Source: Mollicutes bacterium (GTDB taxonomy: Bacteria; Bacillota_I; Bacilli_A; RF39; UBA660). From it: a stretch of DNA of 64,000 nt. The translations under genes were made by a program, and so were the position numbers. Where the stretch lies: contig SFOJ01000003.1 of the NCBI GenBank assembly GCA_004552445.1, forward strand, positions 1-64,000, read 5' to 3'. The notes beneath the pieces are model-generated. The model was not told the DNA's origin. It saw only the letters and a list, made by a program, of their open reading frames with translations, and made no database searches. Positions 35,021-43,482 of the stretch are shown one piece after another; within the stretch, counting starts at the first letter, position 1, and every line of letters starts with the position of its first letter.

Positions 35021-35043
35021 AGAATGGAATTTAAATCCATTCT
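35021..35043 (-). terminator. Terminator after the J-domain gene
   Basis: An 8-bp perfect stem (AGAATGGA/TCCATTCT) overlaps the stop codon and is followed by seven T on the minus strand. Confidence 0.8.
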
Positions 35044-36703
35044 ATCTACTTTTAACTTGTAAAGTCCTTGCAAGTTTATCGCTCTTACTAATTCTATCAA
35101 TATGTTCAGCAAACATAGAACTTGCTTCTTCTTCTAAAGTTCTTAATAATTCTTCCCTATTACCGCTGTTACAATAATTTACTGTAGCTTCTCTTAAATA
35201 GTAATAACTATAATTTGTTTTATATTCATGAACATAGACTAATTCATATCCATTATATTGACATAAAATTGTTTCATAACTATTTTTTCTTCTAGAAGTA
35301 GCATTTACCACATTACCATATTTAACAAATAAACTAAGTGGCATTAATCTAACATCCTTAGAAATTTCTTCTTTAGAATTAATATTCATACGCATACCAT
35401 AATCAGATAAACTTAAGTATTGATCTATTTCTGGATTACCAAGTACAAAAGGATCTAATTTTCTAGTGTTATCTTTGTTAAATGACAAGAAAACATTATA
35501 CTCCTCACGAGTAAATATAGCTAATAATAACTCATCTTTTCTAATATCACTTAATGATAAATCTTGTAATATTGATATTTGAGGTACTGTATATTTACCT
35601 TTTTCAGCATCATCTAATACTTTTTGAGCAACTTCTAAAATTTCTAATATATATTCTATTTTATCTTTATCCTTATTAGGATCTAATCTTAATAAACTAA
35701 CTTTTGATTTTAAAGTTAAAGCTCTACGCATATTATTAATATATCTTTTCTTAGTAAAATACATATCAATAACTTCTTGAATCTTTTTAGATGTACTAGC
35801 AAAAGTACCACATAAAATACTATTATCCAATTCATTTGATAATTCCTCTTTAGAATATTTATTATTTTCAAATGTTTCTGGTAATTTACTTATTTGTTTT
35901 TTTAATCTTAAATAATCCTTTTTACGAGGTTCAAAATAAGCAGCAATTCTTATTACTTTAGTATTTATTTCATCAAATACTCTTTGTTCTTCACTTAGAG
36001 TAATTCTAGAATTCCATAATAATTCATAATAATTATTAATAAATGTATTAAATGCTTTAGTATTTTTTATTGATTCATCTATTAAAGATGCATCAAAAAT
36101 ATCTTCAATTTTATCTACTAATTTTCTTTTTCTTTCTTTAAACATTTCCTCTAAACTATTTAAGAATGTGTCAACATCACATTGATATTCAATATCAAAC
36201 TTAAATGAATTTGGAATACCTCTTTCAATACGGAATCTAGTTTCATAGTTACGATAAATTAAAGTAACACCTTTAGCAAAATTATCAAGCGCTTTAGATA
36301 ATTCCATTTCATTTTTAGCATTATTAATATTTACTCTACTATATAAGTTAATTATTTCTTGTTTTAATTTACTATCTTTAGCATTCTCAAAAATAGCACG
36401 TACTTTTTGATCGACTTTAGAACGTTTAGAATAGAAAAAAATTGTCTGAAAATCATCAAAAGGATCTTTCTTACTACTAACACAATCATTAACTCTAGAT
36501 ATATTAACCTTTAAATAATCATAAGCATTATTAATAGCTATTGTTTTTTGATGATAATGTTGTAATTCAAAATCACTACATCCTGGATGCTTATCCGGAT
36601 GGAATTCCTTTATTAATTGTCTATATCTTTTAGTAATTGCTTCTATTGTTAATATTGTATCCAAATCAAATCCTAATATTTGTCTAGCATTTTCTATTGA
36701 CAT
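35042..36703 (-). CDS. J-domain (DnaJ-like) protein with large uncharacterised C-terminal region
   Basis: The 553-residue protein begins with a J-domain: ARQILGFDLDTILTIEAITK, RYRQLIKEFHPDKHPG with the HPD motif at about 37-39, and NAYDYLK. The remaining 470 residues lack the glycine-rich and zinc-finger regions of DnaJ. They are helical and charged for about 350 residues, followed by a more beta-rich end (YNGYELVYVHEYKTNY). No membrane segment is present. J-domains recruit DnaK; the rest presumably binds a specific client. Client unknown. It is monocistronic. Confidence 0.75.
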   Translation of the reverse strand: MSIENARQILGFDLDTILTIEAITKRYRQLIKEFHPDKHPGCSDFELQHYHQKTIAINNAYDYLKVNISRVNDCVSSKKDPFDDFQTIFFYSKRSKVDQKVRAIFENAKDSKLKQEIINLYSRVNINNAKNEMELSKALDNFAKGVTLIYRNYETRFRIERGIPNSFKFDIEYQCDVDTFLNSLEEMFKERKRKLVDKIEDIFDASLIDESIKNTKAFNTFINNYYELLWNSRITLSEEQRVFDEINTKVIRIAAYFEPRKKDYLRLKKQISKLPETFENNKYSKEELSNELDNSILCGTFASTSKKIQEVIDMYFTKKRYINNMRRALTLKSKVSLLRLDPNKDKDKIEYILEILEVAQKVLDDAEKGKYTVPQISILQDLSLSDIRKDELLLAIFTREEYNVFLSFNKDNTRKLDPFVLGNPEIDQYLSLSDYGMRMNINSKEEISKDVRLMPLSLFVKYGNVVNATSRRKNSYETILCQYNGYELVYVHEYKTNYSYYYLREATVNYCNSGNREELLRTLEEEASSMFAEHIDRISKSDKLARTLQVKSR

Positions 36704-36778
36704 AATCTTAACCCCCTTTATTCAAAAGCTATTACATTATATCACAAATGATACAAAAAGTCAATTTTAAATAAAAAA

Positions 36779-36795
36779 AGTCATTATTCATGACT
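36779..36795 (-). terminator. Terminator after the DHH phosphodiesterase gene
   Basis: A 6-bp stem (AGTCAT/ATGACT) overlaps the stop codon and is followed by seven T on the minus strand. Confidence 0.6.
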
Positions 36796-37842
36796 CTTCT
36801 TCATCGTTAATTTCATAGGATTTTCATCTACAAAAGATATATTTGCTTCTTCAATATAAGCACCGGGCATTAAAGAACTAATTAGTAGATTTTTTACTTC
36901 TTGAAGATTTTTTCCTCTTATCTTAGCAGCAGCAGAATATTCGTTTCCACCACCACCGAATAATCTCATTATCTTAGATACATCAATTAATCCTTTACTT
37001 CTAGCACTAACACTAATAGTAATATCATCAATATAAGCCATTGCAAAACTACAATTAATATTATATTTTAATAAATAATCAGCAGCCTTAGCAATATCTT
37101 CAGGTTCATATATTCTACCACTATCTTCTGAATCAGAAGCAATCGCAAAAATATAATTTTGAAAATCAGTATTATCAACTAATCTTTGTATAGCTCTATC
37201 ATGTTCAAAATCTTCTAAAAACATATTATTTGCAATAGTAGGATCTGCGCCACTAGCTGTAAGTTTAGATGCAACTTCAAATGTTTTAGAACTAGTATTT
37301 TTACTCAATTTATTAGTATCAAGAATAATACCAGCAAGTAAATAATTGGCATAATCTGGAGATAATTTAACACCATATAAAAATAATAGTCTAGAAACTT
37401 CTTCACATACACTAGATATACTATCATCTACATATAAATAAGGAGTCTTAATAGTATGATCATCTGTTTTATGGTGATCAATAACAATTATATTCTTAAA
37501 TTCACTTAAATAGTTCTTCGTACAAAGAAGATAATCCTTATTAGCATCAACAGCTACCATCATACTTCTAGGTGTTAAGTAAACAGGTAAATCATTACTT
37601 CTTATAAAATTAAAATTACTCTTAATACTTTCTAAAACCTTTCTAGTTTCAGGTTCTAACTTATCATAATCATCATCTATTACTATAAAACAATTTTTAT
37701 TATTTTTCTTACATATTAAAGCTATACCTAAAGCAGAACCAACAGCATCAAAGTCTGGCCTAATATGTGGAACAACAAATACATTATCATTTTCTTCCAA
37801 TAATCTATCCAAACTAGCCTTAATATAAGTACTATTATCCAT
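36784..37842 (-). CDS. DHH/DHHA1 phosphodiesterase related to the catalytic part of GdpP
   Basis: The 352-residue protein is a free-standing DHH-DHHA1 unit. Motifs are VVPHIRPDFDAVGSALGI, VAVDANK, VIDHHKTDDH, SSVCEEVSRLLF, LLAGIILDTNKLSKNTSS and GADP. They resemble the C-terminal half of GdpP (c-di-AMP phosphodiesterase) more than NrnA. The membrane, PAS and GGDEF parts of GdpP are absent, as in Pde2/DhhP. The usual GGGGHxxAA motif reads GGGGNEYSAAA, with Asn for His. It probably hydrolyses c-di-AMP, pApA or nanoRNA; the sequence does not decide which. Confidence 0.75.
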   Translation of the reverse strand: MDNSTYIKASLDRLLEENDNVFVVPHIRPDFDAVGSALGIALICKKNNKNCFIVIDDDYDKLEPETRKVLESIKSNFNFIRSNDLPVYLTPRSMMVAVDANKDYLLCTKNYLSEFKNIIVIDHHKTDDHTIKTPYLYVDDSISSVCEEVSRLLFLYGVKLSPDYANYLLAGIILDTNKLSKNTSSKTFEVASKLTASGADPTIANNMFLEDFEHDRAIQRLVDNTDFQNYIFAIASDSEDSGRIYEPEDIAKAADYLLKYNINCSFAMAYIDDITISVSARSKGLIDVSKIMRLFGGGGNEYSAAAKIRGKNLQEVKNLLISSLMPGAYIEEANISFVDENPMKLTMKKSHE

Positions 37843-37886
37843 AGCATTATCTCCTTTGAAAGAATAATACTATTTATTATAGTAAA

Positions 37887-37917
37887 AAAGACTCTAAAAT
37901 GTCAATTATGAGTCTTT
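37887..37917 (-). terminator. Terminator after cotE
   Basis: An 8-bp perfect stem (AAAGACTC/GAGTCTTT) with a 15-nt loop overlaps the cotE stop and is followed by U on the minus strand. Confidence 0.6.
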
Positions 37918-38448
37918 ATTATCTAAATAATTTATATTAACATTTTTTTCAATCTCATCATTAACCGCATCTTCATCTATTATTAAATCATAATCTTCTT
38001 CAGTATTACTTACAGGTATTCTTATTTTAGCATCTCCAACTATTTCTATACCAAGTTCCTTAGAAATTGTATATTTAATTGTTTTATCCTCGTTTGAAAC
38101 ATCAATACATGTTGGATTCTTAAGACTTCTAATAATAATTTCAGAATCATCATTTAAATCACCATTCTCACGTACTTTAACTCTAACCTTTTCCTCATAA
38201 AACATTTTTTTACTTACTACATTTGTTTTTGTATTGTTATCATAACTATACCAAATATTAATATCATAACTTCCATTTATTTTGATGTACTCATCATCCT
38301 TCTTACCATGAATCTTATGATTTATTACCCAACATCCAAGAACAGTATCTACATCAGTATCAGTAGTAAGTTCATAATCATTCTTAAAAGTTTTTTTTCC
38401 TTTACCAATAACAGTTTTAGTAACTATCTCTTTATAATTATTAAACAT
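37906..38448 (-). CDS. cotE: Outer spore coat morphogenetic protein CotE
   Basis: The start is at ATG 38448 (MFNNYKEIVTKTVIGKGKK), 7 nt after GGAGG. The family blocks are all present: YKEIVTKTVIGKGKK, VLGCWVINHKI, INGSYDINIWYSYDNNTKTN with VV following, EEKVRVKVRENGDL, NPTCIDVS and IEIVGDAKIRIPV, then the acidic C-terminal tail. Its 180 residues match Bacillus CotE in length and order. CotE directs assembly of the outer coat around the forespore. It implies that this lineage makes, or recently made, endospores. Transcription is separate from the ABC gene upstream. Confidence 0.92.
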   Translation of the reverse strand: MFNNYKEIVTKTVIGKGKKTFKNDYELTTDTDVDTVLGCWVINHKIHGKKDDEYIKINGSYDINIWYSYDNNTKTNVVSKKMFYEEKVRVKVRENGDLNDDSEIIIRSLKNPTCIDVSNEDKTIKYTISKELGIEIVGDAKIRIPVSNTEEDYDLIIDEDAVNDEIEKNVNINYLDNKDS

Positions 38449-38466
38449 AGGCAATCCTCCTATAAT

Positions 38467-38474
38467 AGAATATG
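38467..38474 (-). promoter_or_regulatory. Possible mother-cell sigma -10 element for cotE
   Basis: CATATTCT fits CATA-N3-T, the -10 pattern of sigma-E and sigma-K, and lies just upstream of the cotE ribosome site and downstream of the ABC terminator. The -35 is not convincing and the distance to the GGAGG is very short, so this is tentative. Confidence 0.25.
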
Positions 38475-38499
38475 CTTAATAATTAATTTTGATAAAAAA

Positions 38500-38524
38500 A
38501 TAAGAGATTTTAACAATCCCTTAT
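38500..38524 (-). terminator. Terminator after the ABC exporter gene
   Basis: A 10-bp stem with one G-U pair and a run of T on the minus strand overlaps the end of the ABC gene. Confidence 0.75.
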
Positions 38525-40251
38525 GAATTTAAAGATTCATTTAAATATAGATTTTTATATAATTCACATGTTTTTAATAATTCTTTATGTTTACCAGTCG
38601 CAACTACTTTACCATGATCAACAACATGTATAATATCAGCATCCATTATTGTTGAAAGTCTATGTGCCACTATTACAACTGTATGATCACTAACTAAATC
38701 ATCAATAGTTTTCTTAATGTAGTTTTGACTATTATTATCTAAAGCACTTGTTGCTTCATCAAATAGTATTATCTTACTATTTCTTGATAGTGTTCTTGCT
38801 ATAGATAATCTTTGTTTTTGACCTCCAGATAAGTTAACGCCACCTTCTCCTAAAATAGTATCATATCCTTTAGGTAAAGACATAATATAATCATCTAAAT
38901 AGGCCATTTTACAATACTTACGAATATCATCTAACATAAGATTTTCATCTACAATAAGAAAGTTTTCTTTTATACTTCTATTAAATATAAATGGTTCTTG
39001 TCTTATTATAGATATATTTTTTCTAAGAGTGTCCTCTTTTAAATCTTTAATATTAACACCATCAATAAGTATCTCTCCATCACTCACATCAAATATTCTA
39101 GTTAGTAAGTTGAATAATGTACTTTTACCTTGACCAGAAGCACCCACTATAGCCACTTTCTTATTTGGCTCAACTAATAAATTAAAATTATTTAATGTTT
39201 CATCCTCATCAGGATAAGCAAATGATACATTATCAAATTTAATAACCCCTCTAACATTTTCTAATTCTTTTAAGCCGAACTTTTCATCTTCAAATAATCT
39301 ATTATCTAAAATATCATTAACTCTTGAAACAGATACTTTAACACTTTGATATGTTTGTATTAACTCATTAACATTCTCTATCATATTAGTAAATCTATAT
39401 ACATAGTATGTCATAGCTACTAAGAATGTTAACGATACCTGTTTATAATATAAAAGTACAATACAAGTAGCAAGTACTCCACACTCTAATATAGATTTAA
39501 GTAAACCTGTTACTATATCAAAATTCTTTTTAGTATCAATTTCATTAGCTGACTTATTAAATAAGTTCTTAATAATTTCAATAACATTATTAATTAAATT
39601 ATTTTTAACTCCTAATGTTTTTATTTCTCTTATACCTCTAATTGACTCATTAGTTAAAGATATAAACTTATCTTGTTCTTTCTTTCTATTTTTATGAATA
39701 CTCTCTAATATTGGATTATATTTTTTAATTACAAAATATAATATTAACATAATTACTATAATCTCTAAACCAATTATCCAAGAATTTATAAATATATATA
39801 CTAGTAAAACCATTGATGTAACAAATACTGTTACCATATTTAATAATCTTAAAAATACAAAACTTAATGTATCAGCATCATTTGTTATACGATTTATTAT
39901 TTCCCCTGAAGACATCTTCTCAAATGCTACTGCTGGTAAATTAATTGCTTTTTTATATGCATAAAATTCTAATTTTCTTGTTAAAATACTTTCTAATTTA
40001 GATAACATTGATTTTGCCTTAAGATAAAGAATACCATCAGTAGTAATCTCTAATATAAAATATATTCCAATATATAAAAGAGCTGCCTTAAGATTTAACT
40101 CAGTTATAGATTCTACACTTTTACCATTCAAGTAACCTGTAAATATCTCACAAAATCCACATATTACTACTATTATACTTGCTAAAATAAGTTTGCCCTT
40201 TTCCTCTTTCATCAATTTAATTAGAGGTTTAAACTCTTTTAAATCTTTCAT
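38521..40251 (-). CDS. ABC exporter (fused transmembrane and ATPase domains)
   Basis: The 576-residue half-transporter has six membrane helices in residues 15-300 and an ATPase domain from about 335. Walker A is VGASGQGKSTLFNLL, the signature LSGGQKQRLSIARTL, Walker B KIILFDEATSALD, and the H-loop VIVAHRLSTI. It is of the MdlB/BmrA/LmrA type and would work as a homodimer. No N-terminal C39 peptidase is present. The start follows GGAGG. Its only gap to a 30-codon upstream ORF contains a terminator and a possible antiterminator, so expression is probably set by transcription attenuation. The substrate may be a drug, a lipid or a peptide. Confidence 0.9.
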   Translation of the reverse strand: MKDLKEFKPLIKLMKEEKGKLILASIIVVICGFCEIFTGYLNGKSVESITELNLKAALLYIGIYFILEITTDGILYLKAKSMLSKLESILTRKLEFYAYKKAINLPAVAFEKMSSGEIINRITNDADTLSFVFLRLLNMVTVFVTSMVLLVYIFINSWIIGLEIIVIMLILYFVIKKYNPILESIHKNRKKEQDKFISLTNESIRGIREIKTLGVKNNLINNVIEIIKNLFNKSANEIDTKKNFDIVTGLLKSILECGVLATCIVLLYYKQVSLTFLVAMTYYVYRFTNMIENVNELIQTYQSVKVSVSRVNDILDNRLFEDEKFGLKELENVRGVIKFDNVSFAYPDEDETLNNFNLLVEPNKKVAIVGASGQGKSTLFNLLTRIFDVSDGEILIDGVNIKDLKEDTLRKNISIIRQEPFIFNRSIKENFLIVDENLMLDDIRKYCKMAYLDDYIMSLPKGYDTILGEGGVNLSGGQKQRLSIARTLSRNSKIILFDEATSALDNNSQNYIKKTIDDLVSDHTVVIVAHRLSTIMDADIIHVVDHGKVVATGKHKELLKTCELYKNLYLNESLNS

Positions 40252-40262
40252 ATTTTACCTCC

Positions 40263-40288
40263 AAAAAACTACTCTGATAAGAGTAGTT
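40263..40288 (-). terminator. Attenuator terminator in the ABC exporter leader
   Basis: A 9-bp perfect stem AACTACTCT/AGAGTAGTT with loop TATC is followed by six U and directly by the GGAGG of the ABC gene. The arm-plus-loop segment ACTCTTATCA (40275-40284) is exactly complementary to TGATAAGAGT inside the upstream ORF (40357-40366). The two pairings exclude each other. Confidence 0.85.
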
Positions 40289-40308
40289 AAATATTTAAAT
40301 ATTAAACG

Positions 40309-40401
40309 TTATAAAGTTTGTGGAAAACATTGAAGATTCCCACTTCCTTTATCAAAACTCTTATCATTAAAAACATATAAATTCAAATTTAAAATCTTCA
40401 T
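40309..40401 (-). CDS. 30-residue leader peptide of the ABC exporter attenuator
   Basis: An ORF of 30 codons starts at ATG 40401, 8 nt after AAAGGAG, and ends at TAA 40309-40311. The product begins MKILNLNLYVFND, has a GSG near residue 19-21, and ends with one Cys followed by FPQTL. Codons 12-15 contain the antiterminator sequence. A second pairing is possible between TGAAGATT at codons 1-3 (40393-40400) and AATCTTCA at codons 22-24 (40331-40338). The most likely role is a translated sensor controlling read-through into the ABC gene. It could also be a small secreted peptide exported by that transporter. Confidence 0.7.
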   Translation of the reverse strand: MKILNLNLYVFNDKSFDKGSGNLQCFPQTL

Positions 40402-40434
40402 TTCTTCCACTCCTTTCTCTTTAAATTCAACAAA

Positions 40435-40463
40435 AATATACCATAAATATTCTTTTAAGTCAA
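40435..40463 (-). promoter_or_regulatory. Promoter of the leader-peptide/ABC exporter transcript
   Basis: TTGACT (40458-40463), a 17-nt spacer and TATATT (40435-40440) overlap the 3' end of the 64-residue gene upstream. The predicted RNA starts near 40428, giving a leader of about 165 nt to the attenuator. Confidence 0.8.
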
Positions 40464-40649
40464 TCTAACTACAAAATCATCGAAGTGTACTTTTAAATTT
40501 TCGTTATCTTTTGAAACATTAGTTTCTTCACACTTCGGACAACCAATATTCTTATTCTTATACCACATATAACCAAACCCATACGCAACAAACAATAGAA
40601 CTAACAATAATATAACTAATATTACATTAACTCTTTTTCCATTTTCCAT
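40455..40649 (-). CDS. Small single-pass membrane protein with CPKC motif
   Basis: The 64-residue protein has one strongly hydrophobic helix (about 8-30) and a short tail with CPKC at about 37-40, which may bind metal or a partner. A GAGGTG ribosome site precedes the ATG. Its stop codon is next to the promoter of the ABC exporter leader. Divergent to it is the M48 protease gene. I recognise no family. Confidence 0.55.
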   Translation of the reverse strand: MENGKRVNVILVILLLVLLFVAYGFGYMWYKNKNIGCPKCEETNVSKDNENLKVHFDDFVVRLT

Positions 40650-40745
40650 GCTACACCTCTATTATAGAATAACATATATTTTTAATAATAAAAACAGTTT
40701 TTAAAAAAATATTTATATGATAGAATTATGATAATGAAGTGATAT

Positions 40746-42320
40746 ATGAAAAAAAGTTTAGTTGGAGTATCTTTATTAACAATAACATGTTTGTATGGAC
40801 TCCTAAGTGCTGTAATAATATTAATAGCTCTTTTAACAGGTCAAGATATTGGATTGTCTATTTATATTAGTATCGCAATGATAATAATTCAATTTTTAAT
40901 TGCACCTTGGTTAACAGACTTAACAATGAGATGGTTCTACAAAGCAAAATTCGGTGAACAAATACCAGATTACTTAAAAGAATTCATCGATAGTATTTGT
41001 GAAAAATACAACATGAAATATCCTAAGATTGGTATTATTCATGACGGGTCACCTAATGCATTTACTTATGGAAGATTTAAAAATGATGCTAGAATTGTAC
41101 TAACTGATGGAATATTTAATTTATTAACTGAAGATGAAGTTAAAGCAGTAGTTGCTCATGAACTTGGCCATGTAGTCCATTATGATATGTTAATAATGAC
41201 AGCAGTACAAATAGTACCTTTAGTATTCTATGCTATATATGAAGCATCAACTGATATGGACGTTGACGATAGTGATAATGCTAAAGCAAAAGTACTAATT
41301 TCAGCAATCGCATATATTCTTTATATAATAAGTCAATACTTAATATTATGGTTATCAAGAACAAGAGAATATAAAGCAGATGCTTTCTCAGTAGATGAAA
41401 CTAAAAAGCCATCATCTCTTGCTGAAGCATTAGTTAAAATAGGATTTGGATTAAGTACTACACCAAAAAGTACAAAACATAGTGTATCTAAAAATAATGC
41501 ACTTGGAATATTTGATGTAAAAGAATCTAAATCAATGACAGTATGTAGTCTCGAAAATGGAAAAGTTTCAAAAGATAAAATTAAAAATGCTATGAAATGG
41601 GAGTTATGGAATCCATGGGCAAAATGGTATGAATTAAATTCAACTCACCCATTAATTTCTAAAAGATTAGAAGCAATTTCCTTATTAGCTCCTAATTATA
41701 ATGAAGAACCATATATTAAATTTGATTTAGTAAAACCTGAATCATATGTAGATGACTTCATTATGGAATTAATGATACTTTGTTTACCAACTATAGCATT
41801 TATAATAACAATTGTACTTGCTTGTTATCTTAAAGGTAGTAGTAAACTTATAGTATTAATTGGTGGAATAGCTACATTAACTCTATCATTTATCAAATTT
41901 AAATTAAGACATAAAAGTGGTTATACAAAAACAACAGTAAGTAACCTTTTAGGTGAAGTTAAAGTATCAGATGTAACAAGCATACCTTGTGAATTAAAAG
42001 GAACAATAATCGGTCGTGGCAATCCAGGATGCATATTTAGTGAAGACTTCGTTATTAAAGATGAAACAGGTATTATATTCTTAGATTATAATCAACCTCT
42101 TTATATAATTAATAAAGTATTCGCTCTATTCAAACTACCACAAAACTTTGATAAAGAAATCACAATAAAAGGATGGTATCGTAGAAGTCCAGTACCATAT
42201 GTAGAAATATATGAAATGACAATAGATGGTAAAACTAAAAAGATATGGACATATAGTTTACAAATAGCATTATACATAATACTATTAATATTGTTAATCA
42301 TATTTATTTCAATAGTATAA
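40746..42320 (+). CDS. M48 family membrane zinc protease (HtpX-like) with C-terminal extension
   Basis: The 524-residue protein has two N-terminal helices, then the protease domain with HELGH in KAVVAHELGHVVHYDML and the third ligand in TREYKADAFSVDE. Two helices lie between them, and two more at about 335-380. A C-terminal region of about 140 residues with a beta-rich part and a final helix follows. HtpX-like enzymes degrade damaged membrane proteins on the cytoplasmic face. The extension is longer than in standard HtpX (about 290 residues), suggesting an extra sensing or binding part. The start lies near GAAGTGATAT. Confidence 0.85.
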   Translation: MKKSLVGVSLLTITCLYGLLSAVIILIALLTGQDIGLSIYISIAMIIIQFLIAPWLTDLTMRWFYKAKFGEQIPDYLKEFIDSICEKYNMKYPKIGIIHDGSPNAFTYGRFKNDARIVLTDGIFNLLTEDEVKAVVAHELGHVVHYDMLIMTAVQIVPLVFYAIYEASTDMDVDDSDNAKAKVLISAIAYILYIISQYLILWLSRTREYKADAFSVDETKKPSSLAEALVKIGFGLSTTPKSTKHSVSKNNALGIFDVKESKSMTVCSLENGKVSKDKIKNAMKWELWNPWAKWYELNSTHPLISKRLEAISLLAPNYNEEPYIKFDLVKPESYVDDFIMELMILCLPTIAFIITIVLACYLKGSSKLIVLIGGIATLTLSFIKFKLRHKSGYTKTTVSNLLGEVKVSDVTSIPCELKGTIIGRGNPGCIFSEDFVIKDETGIIFLDYNQPLYIINKVFALFKLPQNFDKEITIKGWYRRSPVPYVEIYEMTIDGKTKKIWTYSLQIALYIILLILLIIFISIV

Positions 42321-42347
42321 AAAATAGATTTTCAAAAAATCTATTTT
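42321..42347. terminator. Bidirectional terminator between M48 protease and phosphoesterase genes
   Basis: A 12-bp perfect stem (42321-42332 with 42336-42347) with a 3-nt loop and flanking A and T tracts sits between convergent genes. Confidence 0.85.
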
Positions 42348-43433
42348 TTATTTTATATTAAGAATTACATATTCACTATGATAATCTGTTCTAACAGGCA
42401 TCCCCCAACCAGCAATACCAGATGTTACAACTTTTTGAAAATTACCATCACTTTCATAACCATATATCATTTCAGATGTATTAAACGTTTCTTCAAATAT
42501 CTTAACAGGAAATACTTGACCAGCATGAGTATGCCCACTAAGCATTAAATCAATATTATTATCTTTAGCACTTTTATAATCAATAGGTATATGAGCAAGT
42601 AATATTTTATAATCATCATTATTAGTATCATTAACTAGCTCTTCAATACTTTTTTTATAACCATTACTTCTACCAATTATAGTAAGCTCATCATTTATTC
42701 TATAACTAGAATCTTCTAAAATATTAATACCATTTAAAAGTATATTATCTCTAAGAATATTCTTATTATAATTTTTACTATTACTATAAATATTTTCATC
42801 GTGATTACCATAACTATAAAAGATACCATAATTAGTTTTAAAATTACCCAATATTTTAAAACATTCCTTCATTTCTTCTAACGTAGTATTCTCATCAACT
42901 ATATCCCCTACCAAAAATACAAAATCAGGATTCAACTTATTAATCTCATCAACAATATTAAAAAGTCCTTTACCTTTAACACCAAGTCCATAATGTAAAT
43001 CAGATATTAATATTCCCTTATACTCATTATTTAACTTATTATTAGTAGAAATATTATAACTTTTACCATCTATATTATACATATTATAAACTCCATAACA
43101 AGTAAATAAAAAACTTAAAATTACAGGAATTAATAAATAATATTTATGAAACCATTTATACTTCATCAAAAATTTATAAAACAGCATAACAACTAAAAAT
43201 AATAATATAGTATATAAAATAAATACTAATACAACTGAAACATATTTATTCATCATACCAACTACTAAACTACCATAAAATATTATAATAGATATAACAC
43301 ATAATATATTCTTATTAATATTAATATTTAATTTCTCACACACCTTATATAAATACTTATAAAAGATAAGTGTTAAAAACATAAAAAAGATAAAAAATAA
43401 AACTACAACTACATAAAACATAAAATACACCAT
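42348..43433 (-). CDS. Membrane-bound metallophosphoesterase (YkuE/YaeI-like)
   Basis: The 361-residue protein has four N-terminal membrane helices (about 1-125) and a calcineurin-type domain with LISDLHYGLG, LVGDIVDE, YGNHDEN, LLAHIPIDY and SGHTHAGQVFP. The metal-binding residues are complete. YkuE-like enzymes act at the outer membrane face, often on phospholipid or nucleotide-lipid substrates. The substrate here is not known. It is transcribed divergently from the gerA operon, and the shared gap is only 49 nt. Confidence 0.85.
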   Translation of the reverse strand: MVYFMFYVVVVLFFIFFMFLTLIFYKYLYKVCEKLNININKNILCVISIIIFYGSLVVGMMNKYVSVVLVFILYTILLFLVVMLFYKFLMKYKWFHKYYLLIPVILSFLFTCYGVYNMYNIDGKSYNISTNNKLNNEYKGILISDLHYGLGVKGKGLFNIVDEINKLNPDFVFLVGDIVDENTTLEEMKECFKILGNFKTNYGIFYSYGNHDENIYSNSKNYNKNILRDNILLNGINILEDSSYRINDELTIIGRSNGYKKSIEELVNDTNNDDYKILLAHIPIDYKSAKDNNIDLMLSGHTHAGQVFPVKIFEETFNTSEMIYGYESDGNFQKVVTSGIAGWGMPVRTDYHSEYVILNIK

Positions 43434-43482
43434 AACAATTATAACATAGTATTTTTATTTTTATTAAGTAAATACTAATATT

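Noticed and set aside
38308..38526. 72-codon plus-strand frame opposite cotE
   Set aside because: cotE motifs are clear on the minus strand, and this frame crosses a terminator.
38521..40401. Lanthipeptide or other modified-peptide cluster at the ABC exporter
   Set aside because: No modifying enzyme, C39 peptidase or immunity gene is adjacent, and the leader is more simply explained by attenuation.
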